Source: CAZWCX01 sp964632945 (GTDB lineage: Bacteria; Planctomycetota; MHYJ01; WSZJ01; CAZWCX01). Taken from it: DNA of 64,000 nt. The notes beneath the pieces were generated by a model that saw only the letters and a program-made list of their open reading frames with translations, was not told the DNA's origin and made no database searches. Location of the stretch: NCBI GenBank assembly GCA_964632945.1, contig CAZWCX010000004.1, positions 1 through 64,000 of the forward strand, in the 5' to 3' direction. This document shows positions 1 to 8,442 of the stretch, in pieces (position 1 is the stretch's first letter; every line of letters starts with the position of its first letter). A program made the position numbers and the translations under genes.

Positions 1-2327
1 ACCTGGACTTCTTCCGGTTCCAGGAGCCCCTGGAGGGCCGCCTTGATCTCGTCGATGACCTGATAGATGACCTGATAGGTGCGAATGTCGACGCCCTTTT
101 CCTGGGCAATGGCGCGCGCGCGCGACTCGATGTTCACATTGAACCCGATGACGATGGCATCGGAGGCGTCGGCGAGGAGGACGTCCGATTCGTTGACGTT
201 GCCGACGGCGTAGTGGATCACGCGGCAGGTGACTTCCTTGGTACCGACGGTCCGCAGCGAGTTCACCAGCACTTCGGCGGAGCCCTTGACGTCCGCCTTG
301 AGGATGACGCGGATTTCCTTGATGTGCCCTTCGGCGATCCGGTGGAACAGGTTTTCCAGCGTGACGTGCTTGCGCTCGAGGAGGGCGGTCTCGCGGAGCT
401 TGCGCTCGCGATCTTCCGCGATCATGCGCACGCGCTGCATGTCGTTGAGGACATGGAGCGTCTCGCCCGCCTCCGGCACCGCCGAGAGTCCCGTGATCTC
501 GACCGGGGTGGCGGGTCCGGCGAGGTCCAACTGCGTGCCCTTTTCGTCGTACAGGTTGCGGATGCGTCCATACGCGGTGCCGCAGAGCACGATCTGGCTC
601 CGGCGCAAGGTCCCGTTCTGCACCAGGACGTGGGCGGTGACGCCTTTGCCCTCGGTCAGGTAGGCTTCCAGGACCGTGCCCAGGGCCGGCCGCTTGGGGT
701 TGGCCTTGAGTTCGAGGATTTCCGATTCCAGGAGGATCCGTTCGAGCAGCTTGTCCACGCCGACGCCGGTGAGGGCGGAGACCTGGACGAAGCCGTTGTT
801 CCCGCCCCACTCTTCGGGGTTCAGGCCGAGCTGGGCCAACTGGTGCATGACTCGCTGGGGGTTGGCCTCGGGCTTATCGCACTTGTTGAGGGCGATGACG
901 ATCTGCACGCCGGCGTCCTTGGCGTGGTTGATGGCTTCCTCCGTCTGCGGCATTACCCCGTCATCGGCGGCCACGACCAGGACCGCGACGTCGGTCACGT
1001 GGGCGCCGCGGGCGCGCATGGCGGTGAAGGCCTCGTGGCCGGGCGTGTCCAGAAACACGACCTTGCGGCCATCGGGCGCGATCACGCTGTAGGCGCCGAT
1101 ATGCTGGGTGATCCCGCCGAACTCTCCGGCGGCGACGTTGGTCTTGCGGATGCGGTCGAGCAACGACGTCTTGCCGTGGTCGACGTGGCCCATGATGGTG
1201 ACCACGGGAGCGCGCGGGAGCAGGTCTTCGGGACGGTCCTCCGTCTCCTCCTTGATGTCGTCCTCGAGTTGTTTGATCTGCTTGAATTCGACTTCCTTGT
1301 TGAAGTCGGTGGCAAGCATGAGAATCACGTCCTCGGGCAGCGGGTCATTGATGGTGACGAACATGCCGAGGTCGATGAGCTTGCGCTGGAGATCGGTGAC
1401 CTTCACGCCGAGCTTGGCCGACAAGTCTTTGACGGCGATCGGCAGGGTGATCTCGATCTTGCGGTCGGAGACGTCCGGCACCGAGGTCGTCTTGGCGGCG
1501 GCCTGGAGCCGCTCCATGGCGGCCGGATCGAAGCGGCGGCTGCGGGAGCGGGAGTGGTCCTCGGCGCGGGCTCCGCGCGGTCGGGAACCGCGGTCGCCGG
1601 GACCGCTGCGCTTGGCGCGCTGTCGCTGCGCCTGTTGTTCCGCGCTGAGCAACTCGATTTCCTGGGGGCGAAGCGCGCGCACCTCCTTGTTGACCTCCGG
1701 GGCCTTGGTCTTGTCCTGCCAGGCGCGCTTGGCGGCTTCGCGTTCTTCGCGGGGGACCTCGATCGGCTTCGGCTCCGGCTTCGGCGGCGGCGCGGGCACG
1801 GCCTTGGGCTGCGGATGGGGCTTGGCGGGGGTGGTCGGCGTGGTGCCCGTGATCCGCGCCGAGACGCGACCGGGCGTGCTGACGCGCGTCGCCTCGACCG
1901 CCGAGGGATCCTTGCCGCGGACGGAAACCTCGGTCTCCGCAATCGCCGGGGGAGACGCGGCAGCGGCGGTAACGACCGCGCCGGCGGCTGCGGCCGGAGC
2001 GACGCCGGTTCCGGCCGGCGACCCGGTGGGTACGGCGGCAACGGGCGCAGGAGCGGCCGGGGTCGATTCCGCGGCATCCGCACCCTTCTTGGTGAGAAGG
2101 CCGGTGCGGGTCGCCGTCTGGGACGACACGCCCGCCTTCTTCTTCGCCGACGTGTCTTCGGCCTTCGCCGCCTGTCCGGCGAACAGCTTGCGCAGGGCCG
2201 CCACCACGTCGTCCTCGAGCGTCGCAAGGTTGCTGCGAATCGCGATCCCCCCGGCCTTGGCCTTGGTGATGAGGTCCTTCGGCTCGAGGTTCAGTTCCTT
2301 GGCGAGCTCATACGCCCGTAGCTTCAT
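1..2327 (-). CDS. infB: Translation initiation factor IF-2 (C-terminal part outside window)
   Basis: The protein is the GTPase that brings initiator tRNA to the 30S subunit. The visible 775 codons begin MKLRAYELAKELNL, the IF-2 N-terminal subdomain. A long Ala/Pro/Lys-rich linker of roughly residues 50-270 follows, then a second IF2_N module and the G domain. G1 is GHVDHGKT near residue 379, G3 is DTPGH near 426 and G4 is NKCD near 481; domain II and the start of domain III follow. The reading frame is open to the window edge, so the C-terminal fMet-tRNA-binding domain is not seen. The gene lies 90 nt downstream of nusA on the same strand, the usual nusA-infB order. The ATG was chosen because it starts the conserved N-terminal helix. 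Confidence 0.97.
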   Translation of the reverse strand, partial: MKLRAYELAKELNLEPKDLITKAKAGGIAIRSNLATLEDDVVAALRKLFAGQAAKAEDTSAKKKAGVSSQTATRTGLLTKKGADAAESTPAAPAPVAAVPTGSPAGTGVAPAAAAGAVVTAAAASPPAIAETEVSVRGKDPSAVEATRVSTPGRVSARITGTTPTTPAKPHPQPKAVPAPPPKPEPKPIEVPREEREAAKRAWQDKTKAPEVNKEVRALRPQEIELLSAEQQAQRQRAKRSGPGDRGSRPRGARAEDHSRSRSRRFDPAAMERLQAAAKTTSVPDVSDRKIEITLPIAVKDLSAKLGVKVTDLQRKLIDLGMFVTINDPLPEDVILMLATDFNKEVEFKQIKQLEDDIKEETEDRPEDLLPRAPVVTIMGHVDHGKTSLLDRIRKTNVAAGEFGGITQHIGAYSVIAPDGRKVVFLDTPGHEAFTAMRARGAHVTDVAVLVVAADDGVMPQTEEAINHAKDAGVQIVIALNKCDKPEANPQRVMHQLAQLGLNPEEWGGNNGFVQVSALTGVGVDKLLERILLESEILELKANPKRPALGTVLEAYLTEGKGVTAHVLVQNGTLRRSQIVLCGTAYGRIRNLYDEKGTQLDLAGPATPVEITGLSAVPEAGETLHVLNDMQRVRMIAEDRERKLRETALLERKHVTLENLFHRIAEGHIKEIRVILKADVKGSAEVLVNSLRTVGTKEVTCRVIHYAVGNVNESDVLLADASDAIVIGFNVNIESRARAIAQEKGVDIRTYQVIYQVIDEIKAALQGLLEPEEVQ

Positions 2328-2417
2328 TCCGTTACTCCGCGGGTCTTCCCCAGTGCGTTTTCCAGCAAGACGGTCGCCGGCGCGGGATTCCCTCCCGCAC
2401 CGCCGTCCGCAATTCCG

Positions 2418-3605
2418 TTACGCCTTCCCGTGCGCCTCCGGCAGGGTCTGGCTGTCGGCTCCGGCCGACGGCGAAGATGGCTCGAGCGCGGTCGGACCGG
2501 CGACTGCGTCGGGCTGACCCGTCTCCGCCTTCCCGGTCGCCTCCGCGGGCGATGATTCCGTCGCCGGCGCAGATTCCGCCGGCGGCGTCACGCTCGCTTC
2601 CGGAACCGCGGCCGCCGCGGCCTGCGCGGCCCGGTCGGAAGCCGCCGCTTCGTCCGCCGCCGCCCGTTCGGCCTCGACCTCCGGACAATGGATGTCCAGG
2701 TCCCAGCCGGCGAGCCGCGACGCCAATTTCACATTCTGCCCGCCCTTGCCGATCGCCAGGCTCAGTTGGTCCTTCGCCACCGTCACTCGCGCGCGGTGTT
2801 CCGCCGGCGTCAACTCGATCGTCTGGACTTCCGCGGGCTTGAGCGCATTGCGAATCAGATTGTCCGGCTGGTCATCCCAGCGGATGATGTCCACTTTTTC
2901 GCCGTTCAATTCTTCCACGATGTTCCGGATCCGCGCGCCGCGCACGCCGACGCAGGCGCCGACGCTGTCCACTTTCGGGTTCGTGGAATGGACCGCAATT
3001 TTGGTGCGAAACCCGGCCTCGCGGGCGAGGGCCTTGATGTCGATGATCTTCTCGCCGATTTCGGGGACCTCGAGCTCGAACAGCTTGCGCACGAAGTCCG
3101 CGTGGCTGCGCGACAGGACCACGAGCACCTTGTTGCCGCGGCGCTTGACCTCGAGCACCATCACGCGCACCCGATCCCCCACCCGGTAGGTCTCCCCGTG
3201 CACCTGCTCGCTCTTCGGCAGCAGGGCCTCCACCTTGCCCAGGAGAACGATCAGATTGGGCCCTTCCACCCGCTGGATCGAGCCGACCACGATGTCGTGG
3301 CGCTTGCCCTCGAAGTCGGAGATGATCGCCGTCTTCTCCGCCTCGCGGATCTTCTGGAAGATCACCTGCTTGGCCGTCTGGGCGGCGATGCGCCCGAGCT
3401 CGGTCGGATCGATGTCGCGATGCGATCCCTCGCTCACGATCGTGCCCGTCTTCCGGTCGATCCGGATCGTCGTGTTGTCCCGGGCACCGAAGCGCTTCTT
3501 GGCCGCCGTCGTGAGTGCCGTCTCGATGCTCACGAAGAGCGTCTCTTTGTCGATGGCCTTGTCACGGTGGATGGCCTCGACGATGCGAAGGAGTTCCCCG
3601 TTCAT
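2418..3605 (-). CDS. nusA: Transcription termination/antitermination factor NusA
   Basis: NusA binds RNA polymerase and nascent RNA and modulates pausing, termination and antitermination. The 395-residue protein has the NusA N-terminal domain (about 1-130), an S1 domain (about 135-205) and two KH domains (to about 310), including the signature GVRGARIRNIVEELNGEK. It ends in an Ala/Pro/Ser-rich tail of about 80 residues instead of the C-terminal acidic repeats of the longer E. coli protein. Two ATGs are 6 nt apart. The second is preferred because the AAGGGG Shine-Dalgarno then sits 6 nt upstream. rimP, which usually precedes nusA, is absent; the gene starts a transcription unit with infB. Confidence 0.96.
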   Translation of the reverse strand: MNGELLRIVEAIHRDKAIDKETLFVSIETALTTAAKKRFGARDNTTIRIDRKTGTIVSEGSHRDIDPTELGRIAAQTAKQVIFQKIREAEKTAIISDFEGKRHDIVVGSIQRVEGPNLIVLLGKVEALLPKSEQVHGETYRVGDRVRVMVLEVKRRGNKVLVVLSRSHADFVRKLFELEVPEIGEKIIDIKALAREAGFRTKIAVHSTNPKVDSVGACVGVRGARIRNIVEELNGEKVDIIRWDDQPDNLIRNALKPAEVQTIELTPAEHRARVTVAKDQLSLAIGKGGQNVKLASRLAGWDLDIHCPEVEAERAAADEAAASDRAAQAAAAAVPEASVTPPAESAPATESSPAEATGKAETGQPDAVAGPTALEPSSPSAGADSQTLPEAHGKA

Positions 3606-3711
3606 CGCCATCCCCTTTCCCGCGCGACGAATCCACGAATGAGCGCGAAGAGTCCGTGCTCAAACCCTTGTCTGCCAACGGATTCGCGCGGGCAATCCCG
3701 TCGGGACAAAC

Positions 3712-3767
3712 AAAAAAGTGGGACTTCTCCCACTTCGGCCCTGCCGAGGTTCGCAGTCAGCAGGGGC
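3712..3767 (-). terminator. Structured nusA leader with intrinsic terminator (candidate attenuator)
   Basis: Reading the minus strand, the first hairpin (3767-3738, GCAGGG/GCCCTGC-type stem with one bulge) starts almost at the predicted transcription start. It is followed by a perfect 8-bp hairpin AAGTGGGA-GAAG-TCCCACTT (3735-3716) running into TTTT (3715-3712). This is a standard intrinsic terminator placed between the nusA promoter and the nusA start, about 110 nt before the start codon. It would yield an RNA of roughly 57 nt when termination occurs. An attenuator is inferred; an independent small RNA is the alternative. Confidence 0.75.
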
Positions 3768-3775
3768 GATCCATC

Positions 3776-3803
3776 ATTATAAGGTTGTGCGTCGAAGTGT
3801 CAA
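3776..3803 (-). promoter_or_regulatory. Sigma-70 promoter for nusA-infB
   Basis: On the minus strand TTGACA (3803-3798) and TATAAT (3781-3776) are separated by 16 nt. Both hexamers are perfect consensus. The predicted start is near 3769, about 165 nt before the nusA ATG. Confidence 0.85.
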
Positions 3804-3882
3804 GCGCATTTCCGCTTGCGTCACGAATTGGGGGGCCGCCGCACCCTGGACGCGAGGCCCCTTCCCGGGTAGACTTCGCGGC

Positions 3883-4452
3883 ATGGACCTTGATCGGTTC
3901 GCCCGCCACCTGCATGACCGGCCCCGCCTGGTCCTGGAACCCGGGGACCGCCGCCGCGCCGCGGTCCTGGTGGCCGTCGCCGGCCCGGGCCCGGAACGAT
4001 GGAGCACCCTCCTGGTCGTTCGGTCGGCCGGTCTCACGCTCCATGCGGGCCAGATCGGCTTTCCCGGTGGGATGATGGAGCCGGCCGACAGGGACGCGCC
4101 CGGGGCGGCCCTGCGGGAGGCACGGGAGGAGGTCGGCCTGTCGGCGGATCGCGCCCGCGTGCTCGGCCCGCTCGACGAGGTGGTCACCCTGAGCTCGAAC
4201 GTCCACATCACCCCCGTGGTCGCGGCGGTCGAGGACTTATTGGACCTGCGGGCCGACGGGAAGGAAGTCGAGCGCCTGCTCGAAGTGCCGCTGGCGACCC
4301 TGCGGGACCCGGGCCGGCGGACCTGGGAAACGTATACCGTCCCCCAGGGCTCGATCCGGGTGCCGGTCTACCGCGTGCCCGAACGGGTCTGGGGGGCGAC
4401 GGCCCGCATCCTGCACACGCTCGTGCTGGCCCTCGAGGAGATCGGCGCCTGA
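3883..4452 (+). CDS. Nudix hydrolase, CoA pyrophosphatase type
   Basis: This is a cytoplasmic Nudix hydrolase of 189 residues. It carries the UPF0035/CoA pyrophosphatase signature upstream of the Nudix box (VRSAGLTLHAGQIGFPGG, about residues 46-63) and a Nudix box ending in REAREEVGL. Members of this subfamily cleave CoA or acyl-CoA to 3',5'-ADP and 4'-phosphopantetheine, and the substrate assignment here rests on that motif. The ATG at 3883 begins MDLDRFARHL, a natural family start, although no strong Shine-Dalgarno precedes it. It is transcribed away from nusA and converges on the next gene. Confidence 0.88.
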   Translation: MDLDRFARHLHDRPRLVLEPGDRRRAAVLVAVAGPGPERWSTLLVVRSAGLTLHAGQIGFPGGMMEPADRDAPGAALREAREEVGLSADRARVLGPLDEVVTLSSNVHITPVVAAVEDLLDLRADGKEVERLLEVPLATLRDPGRRTWETYTVPQGSIRVPVYRVPERVWGATARILHTLVLALEEIGA

Positions 4453-4500
4453 GCGGCCGGGTGGCGGGGCGGGGAAGTCGGGACCCGGCCGGATGCGGGT

Positions 4501-5412
4501 TCAACGGCGTCCACGGTCCGGACGACGGTTGTCGGCGGGTTCACGCTTGTCGGGCGGCGGGGTTTCCTTGGGCGCGGCGTCGGCGGCGGGGCGTTCCGGC
4601 TCGGCATCCCCGTCTTCCGTCCCTCCGGCCGGATCGGGGGCGATCCCGAGCGCGGAGGCGAATGCCGGCCCCTTCATGGAGTACCCATCCGGGACTTCGT
4701 ACCGGGAGGCGGGAACCGGTTCCATGCGGACCTCGGAAACTCGCTCCTCCCGTTCGACGCGATCCAGGCCGTCGAGGAACCTCCCCTCCCAACGGAGCGG
4801 AACCTGACCGATCGCGGCAAGGGAGTCGCGGAGGCCCGGGGGGAAGTACCCCAGCCATTCATAGGCCTCGAGCAGGGCGGCGCCGGCGGGTTCCCTCGCG
4901 ATCCAGAGCGCGGCAATCCTGCGTCCTTCGCGGTCGAGCCGGACCGGGAGGACCTCCCGACGGCAGAGTTCGGCCGTGTCGGCCCCCGGTTTGACCTCCG
5001 GCGCGGGCCCGCCGCCCTCGGCGGCCTGAATCTCCGCGAGCAGGGCGCCGACTTCGGCTGCGGCGGACGTTCCCGGCACCCGGGCGGCACATTCGCGCAA
5101 CCGCTCCGCGAAGCGGGCGCGATGTCCCTTGAGGTCCTCCCGCGTGTAGGGGGTCGCGGTGCGCGAAGTCCGCTGCAGGATCACGATCGAGCCCCGGTCG
5201 AGCTGGATCAGGAGGTCGCGTCCGAACACCAGGTCCTCGATGAGCACGCGCCGCTCGGACACGTACACCCGTTCACGCCGGACGGAGACGGTCTCTTCGC
5301 CGAAGGGAGAGAGCCGGCGGTCGCGGACGGTGCGCTCGAGCACGAGGTCGGCGGGGGCGGCGGCGGCGGCGGTCAGGAGAACGGCGGCGACCAGGGTCAC
5401 GCGCAGGTTCAT
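4501..5412 (-). CDS. Secreted protein of unknown function
   Basis: The 303-residue product starts with a typical signal peptide (hydrophobic stretch at residues 5-20, Ala-rich, cleavage likely after PADLV or just before). No family is recognised. The mature part is mixed alpha/beta in appearance with many charged residues. It contains a YTREDLKGH segment and a Trp-rich stretch (EAYEWLGYFPPG), and ends in a Pro/Lys/Arg/Asp-rich disordered tail from about residue 258. The start is supported by AGAGGA just upstream of the ATG. It lies 54 nt downstream of the GGDEF-fusion gene on the same strand and may be cotranscribed with it. Confidence 0.72.
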   Translation of the reverse strand: MNLRVTLVAAVLLTAAAAAPADLVLERTVRDRRLSPFGEETVSVRRERVYVSERRVLIEDLVFGRDLLIQLDRGSIVILQRTSRTATPYTREDLKGHRARFAERLRECAARVPGTSAAAEVGALLAEIQAAEGGGPAPEVKPGADTAELCRREVLPVRLDREGRRIAALWIAREPAGAALLEAYEWLGYFPPGLRDSLAAIGQVPLRWEGRFLDGLDRVEREERVSEVRMEPVPASRYEVPDGYSMKGPAFASALGIAPDPAGGTEDGDAEPERPAADAAPKETPPPDKREPADNRRPDRGRR

Positions 5413-5466
5413 CGGTCCTCTCCCCTGGATGGGATCCGCAGGCGGGCGCGCCGCGCGTCTTCCGCG

Positions 5467-7941
5467 TTACTCTTCCCCGGTGTAGAGGAACGGCTTCCCG
5501 TCCTCCCAGTAGCCGATCCGGTTCTTCCCCGACCGCTTGGCGTGGTACATCGCCTCGTCCGCGCACCGGAGCAACTGATCCGCGCTCTGGGAGGCGTCGT
5601 TCACGCTGGCGACCCCGAGGCTGAGGGTCAACTGGATGTGCGGCACGCCCTGGATGAGGCTGGTGAAGACGTGCCCTTCCACGCCCTTGCGGACCTGGTC
5701 CGCCTTGAGACAGGCGTGATTGAGATCGGTCTCGGGGAGCAGGAAGACGAATTCGTCGCCGCCGTAGCGGCAGATGATGTCCACGTCCCGGCTGCCGGTC
5801 TGGAAGATGCGCGCCGATTCCGACAGGACGACGTCCCCCTGCCGGTGCCCGTGGGTGTCGTTGATGTGCTTGAAGCTGTCCAGATCGATCAGGATCATCG
5901 ACAGCGGGCGCGCGTACCGGTGCGCGCGGCGAATTTCATCGTTGAGGCGCACGTCGAAGTGGCGACGGTTGAAGACACCGGTGAGCTGGTCGATGATCGA
6001 CTGCAGGCGCACGGTCTCGTGCAGCCGGGCGTTGTCGAGGATCAGCCCCATCTGGTTGGCGAGGGTGCGCAGGAGGTCCTGGTAGCCGATGCGGGCGCGA
6101 TCGTTTCCGTAAATCAGTTCCTTTTCCTTGGGATCGAGGAAGATCTGCACCAATCCGATCGCCTTGTCGCGGCCGGTGAGCGGGTATACCACCTCGTTCC
6201 CCGACTCGAGGCGAGGCACCTCCCCGCGCAGGACTTGGGCGAAGGGGTGATCCTTGTTGCAGACGTCCACGTTCCGGACCTTCTTCTGCACCGTGGAGTA
6301 GGCCGGGACCAGATGGTTGTCCTGGACGAGGTAGAAGGTGACGTCCATGAAGGAAAGGCCGCGCCGGTCGCACATGGTCTCCGCCGCGAGCTTGAGGATC
6401 TCCTCCTCGTTGCGCGCATGCAGGAGCATGGGCGTCACCTGCGGAACGTTCCGGATCTTCTCCGTGAGGGCGAAGATCCGGTTGGCGTTCATCATCTGAC
6501 CGTACATCTGCGTCTTGATCTCCTTCTGCATCCGGACCCGCTCGGTGAGGTCGCGCAGCGCCCCCACGATCAGGTCGCGGTCGGAGATCTTCATCCGCCG
6601 GACGCTCACTTCGACGGGGACCTTCTCCCCGGACTTACGCAGAATCTGGATGTCGTACCGGTCCGACAGGACCTCGCGACGCTCCTCGCGCTTGCTGGCG
6701 TAGACCGTCTGGCTCTCGCTGGCGATGATGTCCGGCGCGCGGACCGCGCCCGACATGAGATCCTCGCGACGGTGCCCGCAGAGGACCTCGAAGGCGTTGT
6801 TCACGAGCAGGAAATTCTGCGTCTCGAGGTCGAGTACGTACTGGGCGTCGTTCGAGTTCTCAAACAGGGTCTCGAACAGCATGGTCCGGCTCAGACCCTG
6901 GAGGATCTGGGCGATCCCCTGGGGAGTCCCGGCTGCGCGCAGCGACCCCTGGGCATCCAGGTCCGCCCCTCCGGGTCCATCGAGCAGGTCGCGCGGGATC
7001 GGCTCCTCGTCCACGAACACCTCGGGCCGCAACACGACGCCGTCCAGATGGACGGCAACACCGATCGTCCCGCCCATGCTCTTGTTGTTTCCGAAGGCGA
7101 CGTGGATGGTCCGGTTGACCTTCTCGTCCTCGAGGATGTTGCCCACCAGCCGGGCTGCGGGGTTCAGCCCGACGCCGAATTCGGCGACGTTGTACGCCTC
7201 GGGTCCGTAGCGATCGAGGATCCGCTTGAGTTCCGGGGACTCGACGCTCACGGCATACCCGTCCTTGATCTCGAAGCGGATCGGCTTCTCGAGCCGTCCG
7301 ATCCCCGCCATGCTTCCGTCGACGACGAGGACGCCCTGGGCGGTGGTCTCCTCGGGGGCGAGGAAGACTTCCCCCGCGGGCAGGTTGCCGAAGTCCCCCT
7401 TGGCCCGGAACAGCCCGAGGTCGAACATGGGGGGACGGTCGGGAACCTTGAAGGTCAAGTCGGTGCCGTTCTCCGCGCGAACGCGGACCTTCGCGCCGGC
7501 GCGCAGGTAGCGCGCGATCCGCTGCGCCCGATCGGCCATCTCCTCGTAGTCGATGTCGAGGAGGGCGCCGAGTCGCGAGCCGTCGACGCCGGGCATGCTG
7601 GCGATGCGCACGCCCCGCGCCGTCGCCGCCCGGCGGGCTTCGGTGTGGCTGAGCGAGTACCGCGTGATCAGGAGCGCGATGTCGGCCGAGCGCATCGCCT
7701 CGGCCACCGCGGGGGGTGGCTCCGCCCCGTGCATGTGGCGAGTCTGCATGCACTGGATGACCGCATCGATTTCGTGCTCGATGGCGGTCTCGTAGAAGAT
7801 GGAGGCCAACCCATAGAGCTCGTTGTCGGTGATGACGAGCAAGGTTTCGCCGCTGCGGTGCCCGAGGCACTCCCGGATGACCTTGTCGGCGATGTGTCTG
7901 TCCATGGGGCGCGCAGGGCTCTCCGGGGGTCGACCGGTCAT
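5467..7941 (-). CDS. M29 aminopeptidase-like / PAS / GAF / GGDEF diguanylate cyclase fusion
   Basis: This 824-residue protein joins an enzyme-like N-terminus to a c-di-GMP synthase. Residues about 15-312 resemble the leucyl aminopeptidase T (M29) family: AEFGVGLNP near 252, ILEDEK near 268, an IHVAFGNN segment near 277 and VHLDG near 297. The acidic and His residues typical of M29 metal ligands are retained. A PAS domain (about 350-470), a GAF-like domain (about 510-640) and a GGDEF domain (about 650-815) follow. The active site is an intact GGDEF at about 726-730, and the RxxD product-inhibition site (RDVD) lies exactly five residues before it. Cyclase activity and feedback inhibition are therefore expected. 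No membrane segment is visible, so it should be cytosolic. A second Met at codon 13 (7905) is an alternative start. The N-terminal domain may sense a small metabolite or still be catalytic. Confidence 0.85.
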   Translation of the reverse strand: MTGRPPESPARPMDRHIADKVIRECLGHRSGETLLVITDNELYGLASIFYETAIEHEIDAVIQCMQTRHMHGAEPPPAVAEAMRSADIALLITRYSLSHTEARRAATARGVRIASMPGVDGSRLGALLDIDYEEMADRAQRIARYLRAGAKVRVRAENGTDLTFKVPDRPPMFDLGLFRAKGDFGNLPAGEVFLAPEETTAQGVLVVDGSMAGIGRLEKPIRFEIKDGYAVSVESPELKRILDRYGPEAYNVAEFGVGLNPAARLVGNILEDEKVNRTIHVAFGNNKSMGGTIGVAVHLDGVVLRPEVFVDEEPIPRDLLDGPGGADLDAQGSLRAAGTPQGIAQILQGLSRTMLFETLFENSNDAQYVLDLETQNFLLVNNAFEVLCGHRREDLMSGAVRAPDIIASESQTVYASKREERREVLSDRYDIQILRKSGEKVPVEVSVRRMKISDRDLIVGALRDLTERVRMQKEIKTQMYGQMMNANRIFALTEKIRNVPQVTPMLLHARNEEEILKLAAETMCDRRGLSFMDVTFYLVQDNHLVPAYSTVQKKVRNVDVCNKDHPFAQVLRGEVPRLESGNEVVYPLTGRDKAIGLVQIFLDPKEKELIYGNDRARIGYQDLLRTLANQMGLILDNARLHETVRLQSIIDQLTGVFNRRHFDVRLNDEIRRAHRYARPLSMILIDLDSFKHINDTHGHRQGDVVLSESARIFQTGSRDVDIICRYGGDEFVFLLPETDLNHACLKADQVRKGVEGHVFTSLIQGVPHIQLTLSLGVASVNDASQSADQLLRCADEAMYHAKRSGKNRIGYWEDGKPFLYTGEE

Positions 7942-7948
7942 GGCAGCA

Positions 7949-8287
7949 TCAAGACTTGGACCCGTTTACGGGTTCGGGAGACGAGGACAACGGGGGCTTC
8001 GACGGTTCCTGCGGGGCTGACCCACGCTCTTCCGCCGCCGGCTTCAATGGACGGTTCGCATCCTGGGATCCCGCTGCCGGGGGGGTGACGGCCGGACCCG
8101 CGGACGAGGCCGGACGATCCGCGCGGGAGATTTCATCCTGGAACTCCCGCTGCAGTCCGGACAAGCCGCGCCGGAACTCCGACAGCGCCGTTCCCACGGA
8201 GCGCGCGACCTCCGGCAGTCGTTTGCCGAAGACCACGAGCGCCACGATGAGAATGACCAGGATTTCACTCGTTCCCAGTCCGAACAT
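7949..8287 (-). CDS. tatA: Sec-independent protein translocase TatA/B family
   Basis: The 112-residue protein begins MFGLGTSEILVILIVALVVF, a single N-terminal transmembrane helix. An FGK hinge and an amphipathic helix (RLPEVARSVGTALSEFRRGL) follow, then a long Pro/Ser/Ala-rich hydrophilic tail. This is the TatA/TatB layout. TatA forms the twin-arginine translocation pore, and at least one Tat substrate candidate is in the window (45134-46330). The gene sits between the GGDEF fusion and the receiver-like protein, with no tatC nearby. TatA versus TatB cannot be settled from sequence alone. Confidence 0.87.
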   Translation of the reverse strand: MFGLGTSEILVILIVALVVFGKRLPEVARSVGTALSEFRRGLSGLQREFQDEISRADRPASSAGPAVTPPAAGSQDANRPLKPAAEERGSAPQEPSKPPLSSSPEPVNGSKS

Positions 8288-8442
8288 CCGCGCACCTGCC
8301 CCGGTTCCCGCATCGCCCCAGAATCGAGCCCTGACAAGGGTTACGAACGATTCCACATCCGCCCCCGGCTCCGGCGGACGATGCACCGACACCCTGGAGG
8401 ATAGTCCCGCCCAGGGGGCAGGCGCAAGGAAATTCGGGGGGA

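Noticed and set aside
3612..3882. tRNA or rimP gene before nusA
   Set aside because: No tRNA-like cloverleaf and no RimP-like frame is present; the space holds the promoter and the leader hairpins instead.
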